Shown piece after piece: positions 17,418 to 28,609 of a stretch of 64,000 bases of DNA. Numbering within the stretch: position 1 is the stretch's first letter; the number at the start of each line of letters is the position of its first letter. The position numbers were made by a program, and so were the translations under genes. The notes beneath the pieces are model-generated. The model was not told the DNA's origin. It ran no database searches and was given only the letters and a program-made list of their open reading frames with translations. The DNA is from Pseudomonas sp. SCB32 (lineage in GTDB: Bacteria > Pseudomonadota > Gammaproteobacteria > Pseudomonadales > Pseudomonadaceae), in the NCBI RefSeq assembly GCF_009189165.1, contig NZ_CP045118.1, positions 992,001 to 1,056,000 on the forward strand, in the 5' to 3' direction.

Positions 17418-19007
17418 TTAGCTTTGTTTGCGTGGGTGGGCGAAGGTTATACGGAAGCAACTGCCGCCTTCGTCACGCGATTTATAGTCCAGGCGCGCCT
17501 GGTTGCTTTCACAGAGTTCCCGGGAGATGTACAGCCCAAGCCCCGTGCCCTTGCTTTCGGTGGTGAAGAACGGCTCGAACAGCTTGGCCCGTTGTTCCGC
17601 CGCAATGCCCGGGCCATCGTCCAGGACCTCAAGGACCGGCAGGTCAGTTTCGCTGTCGCGGAACAGTTGCAGCCACACCTGGCCGATGTCGTTCTTCTTG
17701 GCGCTGTACCGTAACCCATTCTGGACCAGGTTGGTCAGCACCTGGGTCAGCTGGTGCGGGTCGATGCGCGTCTGCACGGTGCCAGGCCCCGTTTCGACAT
17801 GCAGCTGCTGTCCTGCGCGCAACCCTTCGCGGTGTTCGCCGGCGAATCGGTGCAGCCAGTATTTCAGGTCGAGCAGCTGTGGTTCGGCCTGGCGTCGACG
17901 GGACAATTGCAGCACGTTCTCGATCACCAGGTTCATCCGGCGCGACTGGTCCTGGATGATCTGCGTCAGCCGCCGGTCCGGCGGGTCGAGTTCTTCGGAC
18001 TCCAGGAGCAGTTGCGCGGCGTGGCTGATGGCGCCCAGGGGGTTGCGGATTTCGTGGGCGATGCCGGCAGTCAGGCGGCCGAGGGCGGCCAGCTTGAGCT
18101 GTTGCGCCTGTTGTGCGATCTGAGAGATGTCCTCGAGGAAAATCAGGGTGTGCTGTTCATTGCCGCGACTCAGGGGAATGAAGGCCGGCTGCACGCTGGG
18201 GGCGGTGTCGTGGGGTTGCAGGCTTGTCGGGCGCAGGGCGGGGTTCTGCTGCCACTGCTGCAGGCTGCTGAGCAGGTCCGGATTGTGCTCGACCAGTGGG
18301 CGCCCGGTCAGCGTCTGACTGCCAAGCATGGCAGTAGCGCTCTGGTTGGCCAGCAGCACGTGTTGCTGATCGTCCAGCACCAAAATGCCCGTGCGCATGC
18401 GCTGGAGAATCAGGGCGTTGAGCTCTTCGAGGTTGGCCACCGTGGTGGCCCGTTGTTCCGCGAGGTTCTCGATGACCTGCTGGCGGCGCGCCAGCGCCTG
18501 GATCAGCAGGGCCGAGGCGAAGCACAGGGCGCCCAGGCCACCGGCCTGTACGTAATGGTTGAAGGCGACCGCCTGGGTAAGGCTGATATAGAAGGTCAGG
18601 TAGATCAGCCCGATGGACGCCAGGGCTGCGATCAGCAGGCCGATCCGGCCGCGCAACAGGATATTGGCGATGGCGACGGCGATCACCATCAGCGTGCCAA
18701 TACCGCTCGGGATGCCGCCAGCTGTGTAGAACAGCCCGCTGAGCATCAGTACGTCCAGTGCCGCCAGTATGAACAGGGGCATCAACTGGCGGGGCGTTGG
18801 CATCAGCACGGCGATCAGGATGTTCACTACCAGGTAGGCCCAGCAGCCGATGTGGAACAGCTCGCTATGGGCTGGAGTGAGAACTTCGCCGTCAAGGTTG
18901 CTGGAAATCAGCAGTACCAGTACCAGGCCGATGGTCAGGCGATACAGGTGATACAGGCGCAGGACGCGCCGTCCCGGCCCGGTGAGCGAAATGCCCTCAG
19001 CGGCCAC
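17418..19007 (-). CDS. pilS: Membrane sensor histidine kinase PilS
   Basis: PilS senses pilin levels in the inner membrane and controls PilR. The N-terminal third has six hydrophobic segments (from VLRLYHLYRLTIGLVLVLLI on), then a PAS-like region (ILQRMRTGILVLDDQQHVLL), the H-box AGIAHEIRNPLGAISHAAQ and an ATPase domain with N-box LVQNGLRYSAK, DDGPGIA and TGLGLYISRELCE. I choose GTG at 19007, which gives 529 residues, close to the 530 of PAO1 PilS, and overlaps the stop of the upstream small gene by 11 bases. The frame is open to 19088, but the extra residues have no counterpart. Confidence 0.93.
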   Translation of the reverse strand: MAAEGISLTGPGRRVLRLYHLYRLTIGLVLVLLISSNLDGEVLTPAHSELFHIGCWAYLVVNILIAVLMPTPRQLMPLFILAALDVLMLSGLFYTAGGIPSGIGTLMVIAVAIANILLRGRIGLLIAALASIGLIYLTFYISLTQAVAFNHYVQAGGLGALCFASALLIQALARRQQVIENLAEQRATTVANLEELNALILQRMRTGILVLDDQQHVLLANQSATAMLGSQTLTGRPLVEHNPDLLSSLQQWQQNPALRPTSLQPHDTAPSVQPAFIPLSRGNEQHTLIFLEDISQIAQQAQQLKLAALGRLTAGIAHEIRNPLGAISHAAQLLLESEELDPPDRRLTQIIQDQSRRMNLVIENVLQLSRRRQAEPQLLDLKYWLHRFAGEHREGLRAGQQLHVETGPGTVQTRIDPHQLTQVLTNLVQNGLRYSAKKNDIGQVWLQLFRDSETDLPVLEVLDDGPGIAAEQRAKLFEPFFTTESKGTGLGLYISRELCESNQARLDYKSRDEGGSCFRITFAHPRKQS

Positions 19008-19233
19008 GGTCGGCGCGGTCCTGCTCGAGATGAGCGCGGCTGCAGTACCAGTTGCTTTCGTCCTGCAGGGCATTGCTGCGCGGAACATGTACCCCGCACT
19101 GGGCGCAGCGGACCATCGGCACGGTCTGCTCCTCGCGCGGCTCCGGCGGATTGGAGCGGGCAGGGCGGGTGGCCTTGCGCCAAAGCCACCAACCGAGCGC
19201 GAACAGTACGATCCAGAACAGCAGACGGGTCAT
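18997..19233 (-). CDS. PP0621 family small membrane-anchored zinc-ribbon-like protein
   Basis: A 78-residue protein of unknown function found next to pilS in many Pseudomonas. It starts with one membrane segment (TRLLFWIVLFALGWWLW), then a basic linker and a possible zinc-binding module CAQCGVHVPRSNA followed by WYCSRAHLEQ (CxxC...C..H). The end overlaps the pilS start by 11 bases, so the two are translated together. Position suggests an accessory to PilS, but that is only inference from location. Confidence 0.85.
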   Translation of the reverse strand: MTRLLFWIVLFALGWWLWRKATRPARSNPPEPREEQTVPMVRCAQCGVHVPRSNALQDESNWYCSRAHLEQDRADRGR

Positions 19234-19324
19234 GGCGTTCCCTTATTCCATTGAGAACCGCAGTGTATCCAAGGCGTGGGTTGGCGCACAGAGACGTGGT
19301 CCGCGCCGGTAGATGATCGCCCAT

Positions 19325-19349
19325 GAAAAAGGGAGGCCGAAGCCTCCCT
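19325..19349 (-). terminator. Rho-independent terminator of bamD
   Basis: On the minus strand AAGGGAGGC pairs with GCCTCCCTT around a TTCG loop and is followed by a T-run, 22 bases after the bamD stop. Confidence 0.85.
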
Positions 19350-19370
19350 TGCTCAGCGCATCTTCGTCAC

Positions 19371-20396
19371 TCAGTCGAAGATGCCAAAAGTCATGTAGCT
19401 GAACCAGGAGCGATTGCTGCTGCCGCTGTTACCTTCGGCCCCGTGCTGCTCTTCCTGCACGTCAGTCTGGTTCTCGGGCTTGAGTTCGGCCGGGATCTGC
19501 TGCTCGGCGTCTTCGTACTGCTTGATCACGTCCTTGCTCGCCTGGGTTTCCATCTGCGGCGGGGCGTCGTTGGTTTCGATCAGGCCCAGGGTCGCCTTGG
19601 CCAGCCAGGAGCGGTTGTCGGCCTCGTCTTCACGCGGGACGAACTGACCGTCTTTCAGGCTCGGGTTGTCCGGGTAGTTCAGCTTCAGGGTCTGCAGGCT
19701 GGAGTCCGCCAGGTCGTTCATGCCCAGACGTTGGTAGGCTTCGACCATGATCGCCAGACCATCGCCGACGGCCGGGGTTTCCTGGAAGTTTTCCACCACG
19801 TAGCGGCCGCGGTTGGCGGCGGCGACATAGGCCTGGCGCTTGAGGTAGTAGTGGCCGACGTGCACTTCATAGGCGGCCAGCAGGTTGCGCAGGTAGATCA
19901 TGCGCGCCTTGGCGTCCGGCGAGTAGCGGCTGTTCGGGTAGCGGCTGACCAGTTGGGCGAACTCGTTGAAGGAGTCGCGGGCGGCGCCCGGGTCGCGCTT
20001 GGTCATGTCCAGCGGCAGGAAGCGCGCCAGCAGGCCACGGTCCTGGTCGAAGGACGCCAGGCCCTTCAGGTAGTAGGCGTAGTCGACGTTCGGGTGCTGC
20101 GGGTGCAGGCGGATGAAGCGCTCGGCGGCGGAACGCGCGGCTTCGGGCTCCATGTTCTTGTAGTTGGCGTAGATCAGTTCCAACTGGGCCTGTTCCGCAT
20201 AACGACCGAACGGATAGCGGGACTCCAGCGCCTTCAGCTTGGCCACGGCGTTGGTGTAGCTCTTGTTGTTCAGATCGTCCTGTGCCTGCTGGTACAGCTG
20301 GCTTTCGCTCAGGTTCTCATCCACCTTATCGCCCTTGGAGGAGCAGGCGGTGACGAAGGCGAGGGTGGCGATCAGCAGCAGGTGTTTCACTTGCAT
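19371..20396 (-). CDS. bamD: Outer membrane assembly lipoprotein BamD (ComL)
   Basis: BamD is the essential lipoprotein of the beta-barrel assembly machine, on the periplasmic face of the outer membrane. The 341-residue protein has a lipoprotein signal ([11 protein letters not shown], Cys18 as the lipid site) and then tetratricopeptide-like repeats, for example [20 protein letters not shown] and [20 protein letters not shown]. The C-terminal 100 residues are an acidic, Gln-rich extension beyond the TPR core, which Pseudomonas BamD commonly has. The gene is divergent from rluD and ends at a clear terminator. Confidence 0.96.
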   Translation of the reverse strand: MQVKHLLLIATLAFVTACSSKGDKVDENLSESQLYQQAQDDLNNKSYTNAVAKLKALESRYPFGRYAEQAQLELIYANYKNMEPEAARSAAERFIRLHPQHPNVDYAYYLKGLASFDQDRGLLARFLPLDMTKRDPGAARDSFNEFAQLVSRYPNSRYSPDAKARMIYLRNLLAAYEVHVGHYYLKRQAYVAAANRGRYVVENFQETPAVGDGLAIMVEAYQRLGMNDLADSSLQTLKLNYPDNPSLKDGQFVPREDEADNRSWLAKATLGLIETNDAPPQMETQASKDVIKQYEDAEQQIPAELKPENQTDVQEEQHGAEGNSGSSNRSWFSYMTFGIFD

Positions 20397-20457
20397 GGCG
20401 GCTTGCGTCCCTGGACGGTCGGCTGTCGCGGCGGCAACCGTCTGTTATGATTGGCGC

Positions 20458-20477
20458 CCCAGGGGAATACCCCTGGG
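20458..20477. other. Perfect hairpin in the bamD-rluD divergent promoter region
   Basis: CCCAGGGG (20458-20465) pairs exactly with CCCCTGGG (20470-20477) around AATA. It lies 61 bases upstream of bamD and 68 bases upstream of rluD. No T-run follows on either strand, so it may be an operator or a 5' leader structure instead of a terminator. Confidence 0.5.
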
Positions 20478-20545
20478 ACAAAGGCCCAGTATTTAACCAC
20501 AGCGCGCAGCTGAACCAAAAGGCCGCGCGCCCTTCGTGTCCCGTC

Positions 20546-21505
20546 ATGTCCGATATCATCCAACTCGCGGCAGAAGTGCCGTTCGACCTCGGTGGTCAGC
20601 GTCTCGACCAGGTCGCCGCCCAGCTCTTCTCCGATCACTCCCGCTCGCGTCTGGCCGGCTGGATCAAGGACGGCCGCCTGACGGTCGACGGCGCCGTGCT
20701 GCGCCCACGCGACACCGTGCACGCCGGCTCCCGCCTGGCGCTGCAGGTGGAGCTGGAAGCCCAGGGCGAATGGAAGGCCCAGGACATCGAGCTGGACATC
20801 GTCTATGAAGATGACCACATCCTGGTCATCGACAAGCCGACCGGCCTGGTAGTTCACCCTGCCGCCGGCCATCAGGACGGCACCCTGCTCAACGCGTTGC
20901 TGCACCATGTGCCGCACCTGGCCAACGTGCCGCGCGCGGGCATCGTGCACCGCCTGGACAAGGACACCACTGGTCTGATGGTGGTGGCCAAGACCCTTGA
21001 GGCCCACACCAATCTGGTGGCGCAGCTGCAGGCCCGTACCGTCAGTCGGATCTATGAAGCCATCGTCACCGGCGTGATCGTTTCCGGCGGCACCGTCGAT
21101 GCACCGATCGGCCGTCACGGCGTGCAGCGGCAGAAGATGGCCGTGGTGGATGCCGGCAAGGTTGCCATCAGCCATTACCGTGTCCTTGACCGCTTCCGCG
21201 CCCATACCCATGTGCGGGTGAAGCTGGAGACCGGCCGTACCCATCAGATTCGTGTCCACATGACGCATATCGGTCACCCGCTGGTGGGCGATCCGACCTA
21301 CGGCGGGCGTTTCCGCATTCCGCCGGGCGCGAGTCCGACCCTGATCGAGTCCCTGCGCGACTTCCCCCGCCAGGCCCTGCACGCGCGCTTCCTGGAGCTG
21401 GACCACCCGGCCACCAACGTGCGCATGAAGTGGGAATCGCCGCTACCGGATGACTTCACCTGGCTGCTGAGCCTGCTGCGCCAGGATAACGAGTCCTTCG
21501 TATGA
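20546..21505 (+). CDS. rluD: 23S rRNA pseudouridine synthase RluD
   Basis: RluD makes pseudouridines 1911, 1915 and 1917 in helix 69 of 23S rRNA. The 319-residue protein has an N-terminal S4 RNA-binding domain (GGQRLDQVAAQLF...SRSRLAGWI) and a catalytic domain with the RluA-family motif HRLDKDTTGLMVVAKT, whose Asp is the nucleophile, followed by GRTHQIRVHMTHIGHPLVGD. The ATG at 20546 starts MSDIIQLAAEVP as in relatives; the frame continues upstream through the divergent promoter region without a domain. It overlaps pgeF by four bases. Confidence 0.95.
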   Translation: MSDIIQLAAEVPFDLGGQRLDQVAAQLFSDHSRSRLAGWIKDGRLTVDGAVLRPRDTVHAGSRLALQVELEAQGEWKAQDIELDIVYEDDHILVIDKPTGLVVHPAAGHQDGTLLNALLHHVPHLANVPRAGIVHRLDKDTTGLMVVAKTLEAHTNLVAQLQARTVSRIYEAIVTGVIVSGGTVDAPIGRHGVQRQKMAVVDAGKVAISHYRVLDRFRAHTHVRVKLETGRTHQIRVHMTHIGHPLVGDPTYGGRFRIPPGASPTLIESLRDFPRQALHARFLELDHPATNVRMKWESPLPDDFTWLLSLLRQDNESFV

Positions 21506-22227
21506 GCCCTTGGCTGACGCCTGACTGGCCGGCTCCGGCGAATGTCCGCGCCTGCGTGAGCACGCGTGCCGGTGGTGTCAGCGTGGAACCTTTCGACAGC
21601 TTCAACCTGGGCGACCATGTCGGCGATGAGCCGGCGGCGGTCGCCGAGAACCGCCGTCGCCTGACGACGGAGTTGGGCTGCCAACCGGCCTGGTTGAGCC
21701 AGGTGCACGGGATCGACGTGGTCGAGGCGGATCCGTCCGTCGTTGCCACTGCGGATGCCAGTTGGAGCTCGATGCCGGGAATCGCTTGCACCGTAATGAC
21801 GGCGGATTGCCTGCCCGCACTGTTCTGCGACCGCGCCGGTACGCGTGTAGCCGCCGCCCATGCCGGCTGGCGCGGTCTGGCCAACGGCGTGCTGGAAACG
21901 ACGGTCGACGCTTTAGGCGTTGCGCCGGACGAATTGCTGGTCTGGCTGGGCCCGTCCATCGGCCCGCAAGCCTTCGAAGTCGGCCCGGAAGTGCGCGAGG
22001 CCTTCCTCGCGGACCACGCCGCATCCGCACGCGCCTTCGTGCCCAGTGCCAATGCTGGCAAGTTCATGGCCGATATCTATGAGCTGGCGCGTATCCGCCT
22101 GGCAGCGAAGGGCGTGAGTGCGGTCTACGGTGGGGATTTCTGCACCTTCACCGACACCGAGCGCTTCTATTCCTACCGCCGCAGCTCCCGCACCGGCCGC
22201 CTGGCCAGCCTGATCTGGCTCGCCTGA
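21502..22227 (+). CDS. pgeF: Peptidoglycan editing factor PgeF (YfiH/laccase-domain family)
   Basis: PgeF hydrolyses mis-incorporated cytoplasmic peptidoglycan precursors (UDP-MurNAc-L-Ser type) and so keeps L-Ala at position one of the stem. The 241-residue protein shows the metal/active-site motifs SQVHGIDVV, MTADCLPALFCD, AAAHAGWRGLANGVL and GPSIGPQAFEVG, typical of the family. Its ATG overlaps the rluD stop (ATGA), so the pair is co-translated. Old annotations call it a multicopper polyphenol oxidase; that activity is doubtful. Confidence 0.92.
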   Translation: MSPWLTPDWPAPANVRACVSTRAGGVSVEPFDSFNLGDHVGDEPAAVAENRRRLTTELGCQPAWLSQVHGIDVVEADPSVVATADASWSSMPGIACTVMTADCLPALFCDRAGTRVAAAHAGWRGLANGVLETTVDALGVAPDELLVWLGPSIGPQAFEVGPEVREAFLADHAASARAFVPSANAGKFMADIYELARIRLAAKGVSAVYGGDFCTFTDTERFYSYRRSSRTGRLASLIWLA

Positions 22228-22237
22228 CCTGCTTTTC

Positions 22238-22279
22238 GTAGGAGCGAGCTTGCTCGCGAACCCATCGCGCTCCTACAGG
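22238..22279. repeat. REP element (Pseudomonas GGAGCGAGCTTGCTCGCGAA type)
   Basis: The sequence GTAGGAGCGAGCTTGCTCGCGAA followed by GCGCTCCTAC is the common Pseudomonas repetitive extragenic palindrome. The same core occurs as an inverted pair at 54954-55033. It lies just after the pgeF stop. Confidence 0.85.
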
Positions 22280-22353
22280 CGGTGCGGAGCCCAAATACTG
22301 CCTTCCTAAGCTGTTTCCGTCGGCACCAACTGACCGGTGTCATGGCCAAATGG

Positions 22354-22381
22354 CTTGAACCGACCAAAATCGTCCTTATCT
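22354..22381 (+). promoter_or_regulatory. Sigma-32 (RpoH) heat-shock promoter of clpB
   Basis: CTTGAAC (22354-22360), 13 bases, then CCTTATCT (22374-22381) matches the heat-shock consensus CTTGAAA-N13-CCCCATNT closely. It is 80 bases upstream of the clpB start, with GAAAGGAAGG just before the ATG acting as ribosome binding site. Confidence 0.8.
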
Positions 22382-22460
22382 ATCTGGCATCCCGGCGAGC
22401 TTTGTCGTGACCAGGAGCACTCATCGCTCCGGCTCGCTATAGAAAGGAAGGACGACCCCC

Positions 22461-25025
<2,565 letters not shown>

Positions 25026-25039
25026 TCTGGAGAACCATG

Positions 25040-25066
25040 AAAAAGCCCCGCACTGCGGGGCTTTTT
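25040..25066 (+). terminator. Bidirectional terminator between clpB and the PilZ gene
   Basis: AAAAAGCCCCGC pairs with GCGGGGCTTTTT around a three-base loop. The two flanking operons converge here and both can use it. Confidence 0.9.
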
Positions 25067-25077
25067 CATATCAGGCC

Positions 25078-25431
25078 TCAGCGGTTCTCTCGGGCCTCTT
25101 CCAGCAGGCTTAGCAGGCGCTCCAGTGACTGGGCCTGATCCTCGGCGAGGTCGATGATATGGAAACCCGCCCAACCCAGTTGACCATCGGCGCCGCCACG
25201 GCTCCAGAGGCAGTCGGCGCCCAGCTGGATCTCGCCGATTCCATCCAGGGGCGGCTGTGGGATCAGGCGGCAGTCCCAGACCGAGTCGACATTCGGTACG
25301 TCCACGCCGCAGAGCATGAAACCTTCGCTGGACAAATCGGCGAGGCGTCCGAGGCTGCGCCCGGAGTGGCGGTCGAGGACCTCCACGGTCAGCCCGGTCT
25401 GGTGCCGATTGTGTTGGCGACGTTCACTCAT
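25078..25431 (-). CDS. PilZ-domain protein, probable c-di-GMP receptor
   Basis: A 117-residue single-domain PilZ protein. The two c-di-GMP contact motifs are present: RRQHNR at the N-terminus (RxxxR, R5 and R9) and DLSSEG around residue 32 (D/NxSxxG), with WAGFHI later in the barrel. So it can be expected to bind c-di-GMP, unlike PilZ itself. It lies ten bases after the DUF1631 gene and shares its transcript, which suggests a joint function. The partner process (pili, the adhesin, motility) is unknown from sequence. Confidence 0.88.
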   Translation of the reverse strand: MSERRQHNRHQTGLTVEVLDRHSGRSLGRLADLSSEGFMLCGVDVPNVDSVWDCRLIPQPPLDGIGEIQLGADCLWSRGGADGQLGWAGFHIIDLAEDQAQSLERLLSLLEEARENR

Positions 25432-25441
25432 CGAGTGCTCC

Positions 25442-27742
25442 TCAGTTCTGTTCCGGGGTGCGCCCGGTGATGCGTTTCAAGATTCGGTAAACCGTACTCA
25501 GTGCGCGATCCATCAGCGGGATGGTGTGTTCCGTAGGTGCCAGACGGACCTTGCCTTCCTCCATATCCCGCGCCAACTGCACTAACGGTTTGACGGCGAC
25601 GCGCTGGCCGGTGTGATCGACGAACATATAGTTGCGGGTGGTCGGGCTGAACCACGACAGTTTGAGTCGGCGCGGCGGCGTGACGTCGTGGAATTCGAAC
25701 CAGGTGCCGAATTCCACCTGCGCCAATTCCTTGATCAGCCCACGGGTGTGCTCGGACAGGGGCTCGCCGGTGTTGCGGTCAAGGTTGTGGCCTTCCGCGC
25801 CGAGCATGACCCCCAGTGGGCTTTCGGGAAGGTCCTGCTTGAACTGGGCCGCGACCTGCGGCTGCTGGGCCTGGATCGCGTGCTGGCAGGCGACCAGATC
25901 CTGTAGCAGGCGGCGGATACCGTCCTCGTGGTAACCGCCCAGCAGTTCCAGGCCCTTGCGCAGCTCGTCCAGCAGGCCGAGGCGCAGCGCCTGGAGATGC
26001 TCGCGTCCTGCTTCATCCAGCGGGGTGACGCTCCAGGCCAGTTGCTCGCCGACTTCGCAGGCGCGCTTCCACTCGTCGCTGTGTTCTCCGGCCCGCAGTG
26101 AAATGAAGGTCAGCGCATCGCTCCAGCTCAGTTCGAGGAAGTTGCGCACCAGTGGCGGCAAGTCGCGGCCGCCGGTAATGGTGGCAATGGCCGCGACCGC
26201 CTGCTCGCGGGCGGCCAGCAGGCGGTCGCGGCCGCGTGCCGCTTCCATGGCGCGGCGTTCGCGCAGCTCCACCTTCTGGCGCAGGTTGGCGACAAACTCA
26301 TTGAACTCGCCGAACAGCGCGTCGAACAGATCGAGGTCGCCGACGAAGTCCTGGATCACCCGCTCCACGACCCAGTGCATCTTTGCCAGCAGGCTGCGCT
26401 CTTCATCCTCGCCGCCGTAGATCACCCCGGCCTGGGCCATGGCGTTGAGCAGCTTGCGCGCCGGATGGTTATGTTGGGTGAACAGTTGTTTGTCCTGCAG
26501 GGCGACCTTGAGATAGGGCGTGTGCAGGTGGGAAAGGGTGGTCTTGCAGCTGTCGGGCAGGTTTTCATCATCAAGGATGAAGTCGAAGACCATGCCCACC
26601 AGGTCGATGACATCGGCTTCCTGGTCGGTCAGGCGGGTATTGCCGGGTTGCACGGCCCCAGCTTCCAGCTCGCGCTGCAGGTCGGCCTTCAGGGCTTCCA
26701 CCGGCTGTGGCTGACGCAGGCGCTGGGCCAGTTCGTGGGCCGACTCGCGCTGCAGGCGGTTCAGTGCTTCCAGCAGCTCGCTGGCGCTGTAGGTGGTGGT
26801 GGAGGCCTCGGCGGAAGGGCCGAAGCTGACGATACTGTGACTGTTGCCGAACAGCGTGGCCTTGTTGCCCCGTCGCCGGTACTCGGCCAGCAGGACCGCC
26901 AGTCCACCGAACAGTGCGCTGCGATCGCTCGGTGGGATATCCGGCAGGTCACTGATGTTGTAGTGGTGTGGCTGCAAGGGTGGGGCACTGTCGGGCGCAG
27001 TGCTGCCCGGCTCGGGTGCGGCAGGGCGCGGCGCCGGGGCGGGCCGTTTTTCGGGCGCATGGTACTTGAGGTTCGGCAGGATGCCGGCGTCGATCAGGCG
27101 CTGGTTGAGCTGATCGTAGAGCGGCGCCAGATGGTGCATCACCTGCTGGTCGAACAGCACATAAAGGATGGTTTTGACGCGCAGGGGGAAGGCAGCCTGC
27201 GCCAGGGTCTCGCTATAAGCGCGGGCGATGACCTGGGGGCCGAAGGGATTGCGGTCTTCACCGATCCTGCTGCCGTTGTTGAGCAGCGCCATGCGCTGAC
27301 CGAGGGCGAACAGCGACTGGACGCACTGCGCCTTCACCTGGTTCACCATATTGATGATGAGCAGGGTCTCTTCATATTCGTCGTGCTCGATTAGCGTCAG
27401 CCGATCCGCGTCCAGTTCGTCATAAGGGTTGTCGGCTGGCAAGGTGCCTTCGAGGAAGTCGCTCAATCCCTGGGCGATACGCTGGTGGTAATAGCGCTCC
27501 AGTGCGGGGCGTTCCCGGCGGATCTGCCGCATGGCGTCGAAGAACAGCGCCTGGACCTGATTGTTCTCGGCCTTCTCGGCACATTCGAACAGCGTGTCGT
27601 CAACCTGGGCAAAGACATTGCCGAGCAACTCGGCCAGGCGGTTCATCGCCATTTGCCTGCAGGCTTGCATCAGCTCGCCGAACCGCGGCTGGATGATGCG
27701 GTTGGCGATGGAGGAGGGTGGTGGGATGTCCTTGGTGCTCAT
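25442..27742 (-). CDS. DUF1631 family protein
   Basis: A 766-residue cytoplasmic protein of the DUF1631 family; biochemical function unknown. The N-terminal part is alpha-helical with family motifs (FGELMQACRQMAMNRLAELL; RRERPALERYYHQRIAQGLSDF). A Pro/Ala-rich linker around residues 240-280 (RPAPAPRPAAPEPGSTAPD) separates it from a second helical region. The C-terminal 110 residues (EFGTWFEFHDVTPPRRLKLSW...YMFVDHTGQRV) have the look of a degenerate PilZ-like barrel, which is my inference. The ATG at 27742 follows the conserved start MSTKDIPPPSS; the open frame further upstream runs across the tRNA promoter and genes and is not coding. In operon with the PilZ protein. Confidence 0.8.
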   Translation of the reverse strand: MSTKDIPPPSSIANRIIQPRFGELMQACRQMAMNRLAELLGNVFAQVDDTLFECAEKAENNQVQALFFDAMRQIRRERPALERYYHQRIAQGLSDFLEGTLPADNPYDELDADRLTLIEHDEYEETLLIINMVNQVKAQCVQSLFALGQRMALLNNGSRIGEDRNPFGPQVIARAYSETLAQAAFPLRVKTILYVLFDQQVMHHLAPLYDQLNQRLIDAGILPNLKYHAPEKRPAPAPRPAAPEPGSTAPDSAPPLQPHHYNISDLPDIPPSDRSALFGGLAVLLAEYRRRGNKATLFGNSHSIVSFGPSAEASTTTYSASELLEALNRLQRESAHELAQRLRQPQPVEALKADLQRELEAGAVQPGNTRLTDQEADVIDLVGMVFDFILDDENLPDSCKTTLSHLHTPYLKVALQDKQLFTQHNHPARKLLNAMAQAGVIYGGEDEERSLLAKMHWVVERVIQDFVGDLDLFDALFGEFNEFVANLRQKVELRERRAMEAARGRDRLLAAREQAVAAIATITGGRDLPPLVRNFLELSWSDALTFISLRAGEHSDEWKRACEVGEQLAWSVTPLDEAGREHLQALRLGLLDELRKGLELLGGYHEDGIRRLLQDLVACQHAIQAQQPQVAAQFKQDLPESPLGVMLGAEGHNLDRNTGEPLSEHTRGLIKELAQVEFGTWFEFHDVTPPRRLKLSWFSPTTRNYMFVDHTGQRVAVKPLVQLARDMEEGKVRLAPTEHTIPLMDRALSTVYRILKRITGRTPEQN

Positions 27743-27860
27743 GCTCTTCCTGTTCCTGACCGGCCCGTTACACCCGTGGTGATCACACCTGCTATTCATG
27801 CAGATATAGCAACCCGCCTGCTCCCATGCAAAGCGGAGAAAAACTTTTTGGATCAGAGTG

Positions 27861-27888
27861 TTGACAGACGTTTCGATATACGTAAAAT
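27861..27888 (+). promoter_or_regulatory. Sigma-70 promoter of the tRNA-Asn/Pro/Lys operon
   Basis: TTGACA (27861-27866), 16-base spacer, TAAAAT (27883-27888), then a GC-rich discriminator GGCGCGCC, typical of stringently controlled stable-RNA promoters. It lies 67 bases before tRNA-Asn. Confidence 0.85.
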
Positions 27889-27955
27889 GGCGCGCCTCTG
27901 ATACGGGAATCCGGTGAAGCCGGAAGATAGTAGAAGAGATTGGAAGGCTCGTCGT

Positions 27956-28031
27956 TCCGCGATAGCTCAGTCGGTAGAGCAAATGACTGTTAATCATTGG
28001 GTCCCTGGTTCGAGTCCAGGTCGCGGAGCCA
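27956..28031 (+). tRNA. tRNA-Asn (anticodon GTT)
   Basis: Full cloverleaf: acceptor TCCGCGA/TCGCGGA, D-loop AGCTCAGTCGGTAGAGC, anticodon stem-loop ATGACTGTTAATCAT with GTT, T-arm GGTTCGAGTCC, encoded CCA end. First gene of a three-tRNA transcript. Confidence 0.98.
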
Positions 28032-28040
28032 ACTTTCAAA

Positions 28041-28117
28041 CGGGGTATAGCGCAGTCCGGTAGCGCGCTTGCTTTGGGAGCAAGATGTCGGGAGTTCGAA
28101 TCCCCCTACCCCGACCA
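28041..28117 (+). tRNA. tRNA-Pro (anticodon TGG)
   Basis: Acceptor CGGGGTA/TACCCCG, anticodon loop CTTTGGGAG with TGG, T-loop GTTCGAATC, encoded CCA. Nine bases after tRNA-Asn. Confidence 0.98.
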
Positions 28118-28123
28118 ACATTT

Positions 28124-28199
28124 GGGTCGTTAGCTCAGTCGGTAGAGCAGTTGGCTTTTAACCAATTGGTCGTAGGTTCGAATCCTACACGACCCACCA
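28124..28199 (+). tRNA. tRNA-Lys (anticodon TTT)
   Basis: Acceptor GGGTCGT/ACGACCC, anticodon loop GCTTTTAAC with TTT, T-loop GTTCGAATC, encoded CCA. Six bases after tRNA-Pro; last of the cluster. Confidence 0.98.
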
Positions 28200-28256
28200 T
28201 ATTCAAGGCATCTGTATCGGCAGATGCTGGAAGCGGAGTAAAAGCCGCTTCACACG

Positions 28257-28285
28257 AAAAGCCCACCTTCATAGGTGGGCTTTTT
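28257..28285 (+). terminator. Terminator of the tRNA cluster
   Basis: GCCCACCT pairs with AGGTGGGC around TCAT and is followed by five T. Confidence 0.9.
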
Positions 28286-28609
28286 CGTTTCTGCTCACAG
28301 CAGTCATTTCTCGCCGTCACGTCAGTGCCCGCGTGAGCTCTTGGCTACCCAGGCGCTCCACCCGGCAGGGTGCTCAGACAGAAGGGATGGCTTTGTGCGG
28401 AAGTGCACAGGGTTGATCCTTCGCTTGCCATTGCGCTTGTCGCTGCTGCTCCAGGTCGATCCTTGCGACATTATTGCGAGTTCGCATCGACTTGGAATCC
28501 CATCGTTTCGGGCCTGATTTCACAGGTGTCTGATATGGCTGATCAGAATATCCGGCGGTCTCGTCAGAGTGTTCTGATCTTTTCGCTCGTAGCAGAAAAT
28601 TAAGCTTCT
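28286..28609. other. Non-coding region upstream of the adhesin gene
   Basis: No credible gene is seen in these 324 bases; the short open frames have no family-like sequence. The stretch is less GC-rich than its surroundings towards its 3' end and must hold the adhesin promoter. I could not pick a convincing -35/-10 pair. Confidence 0.5.
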
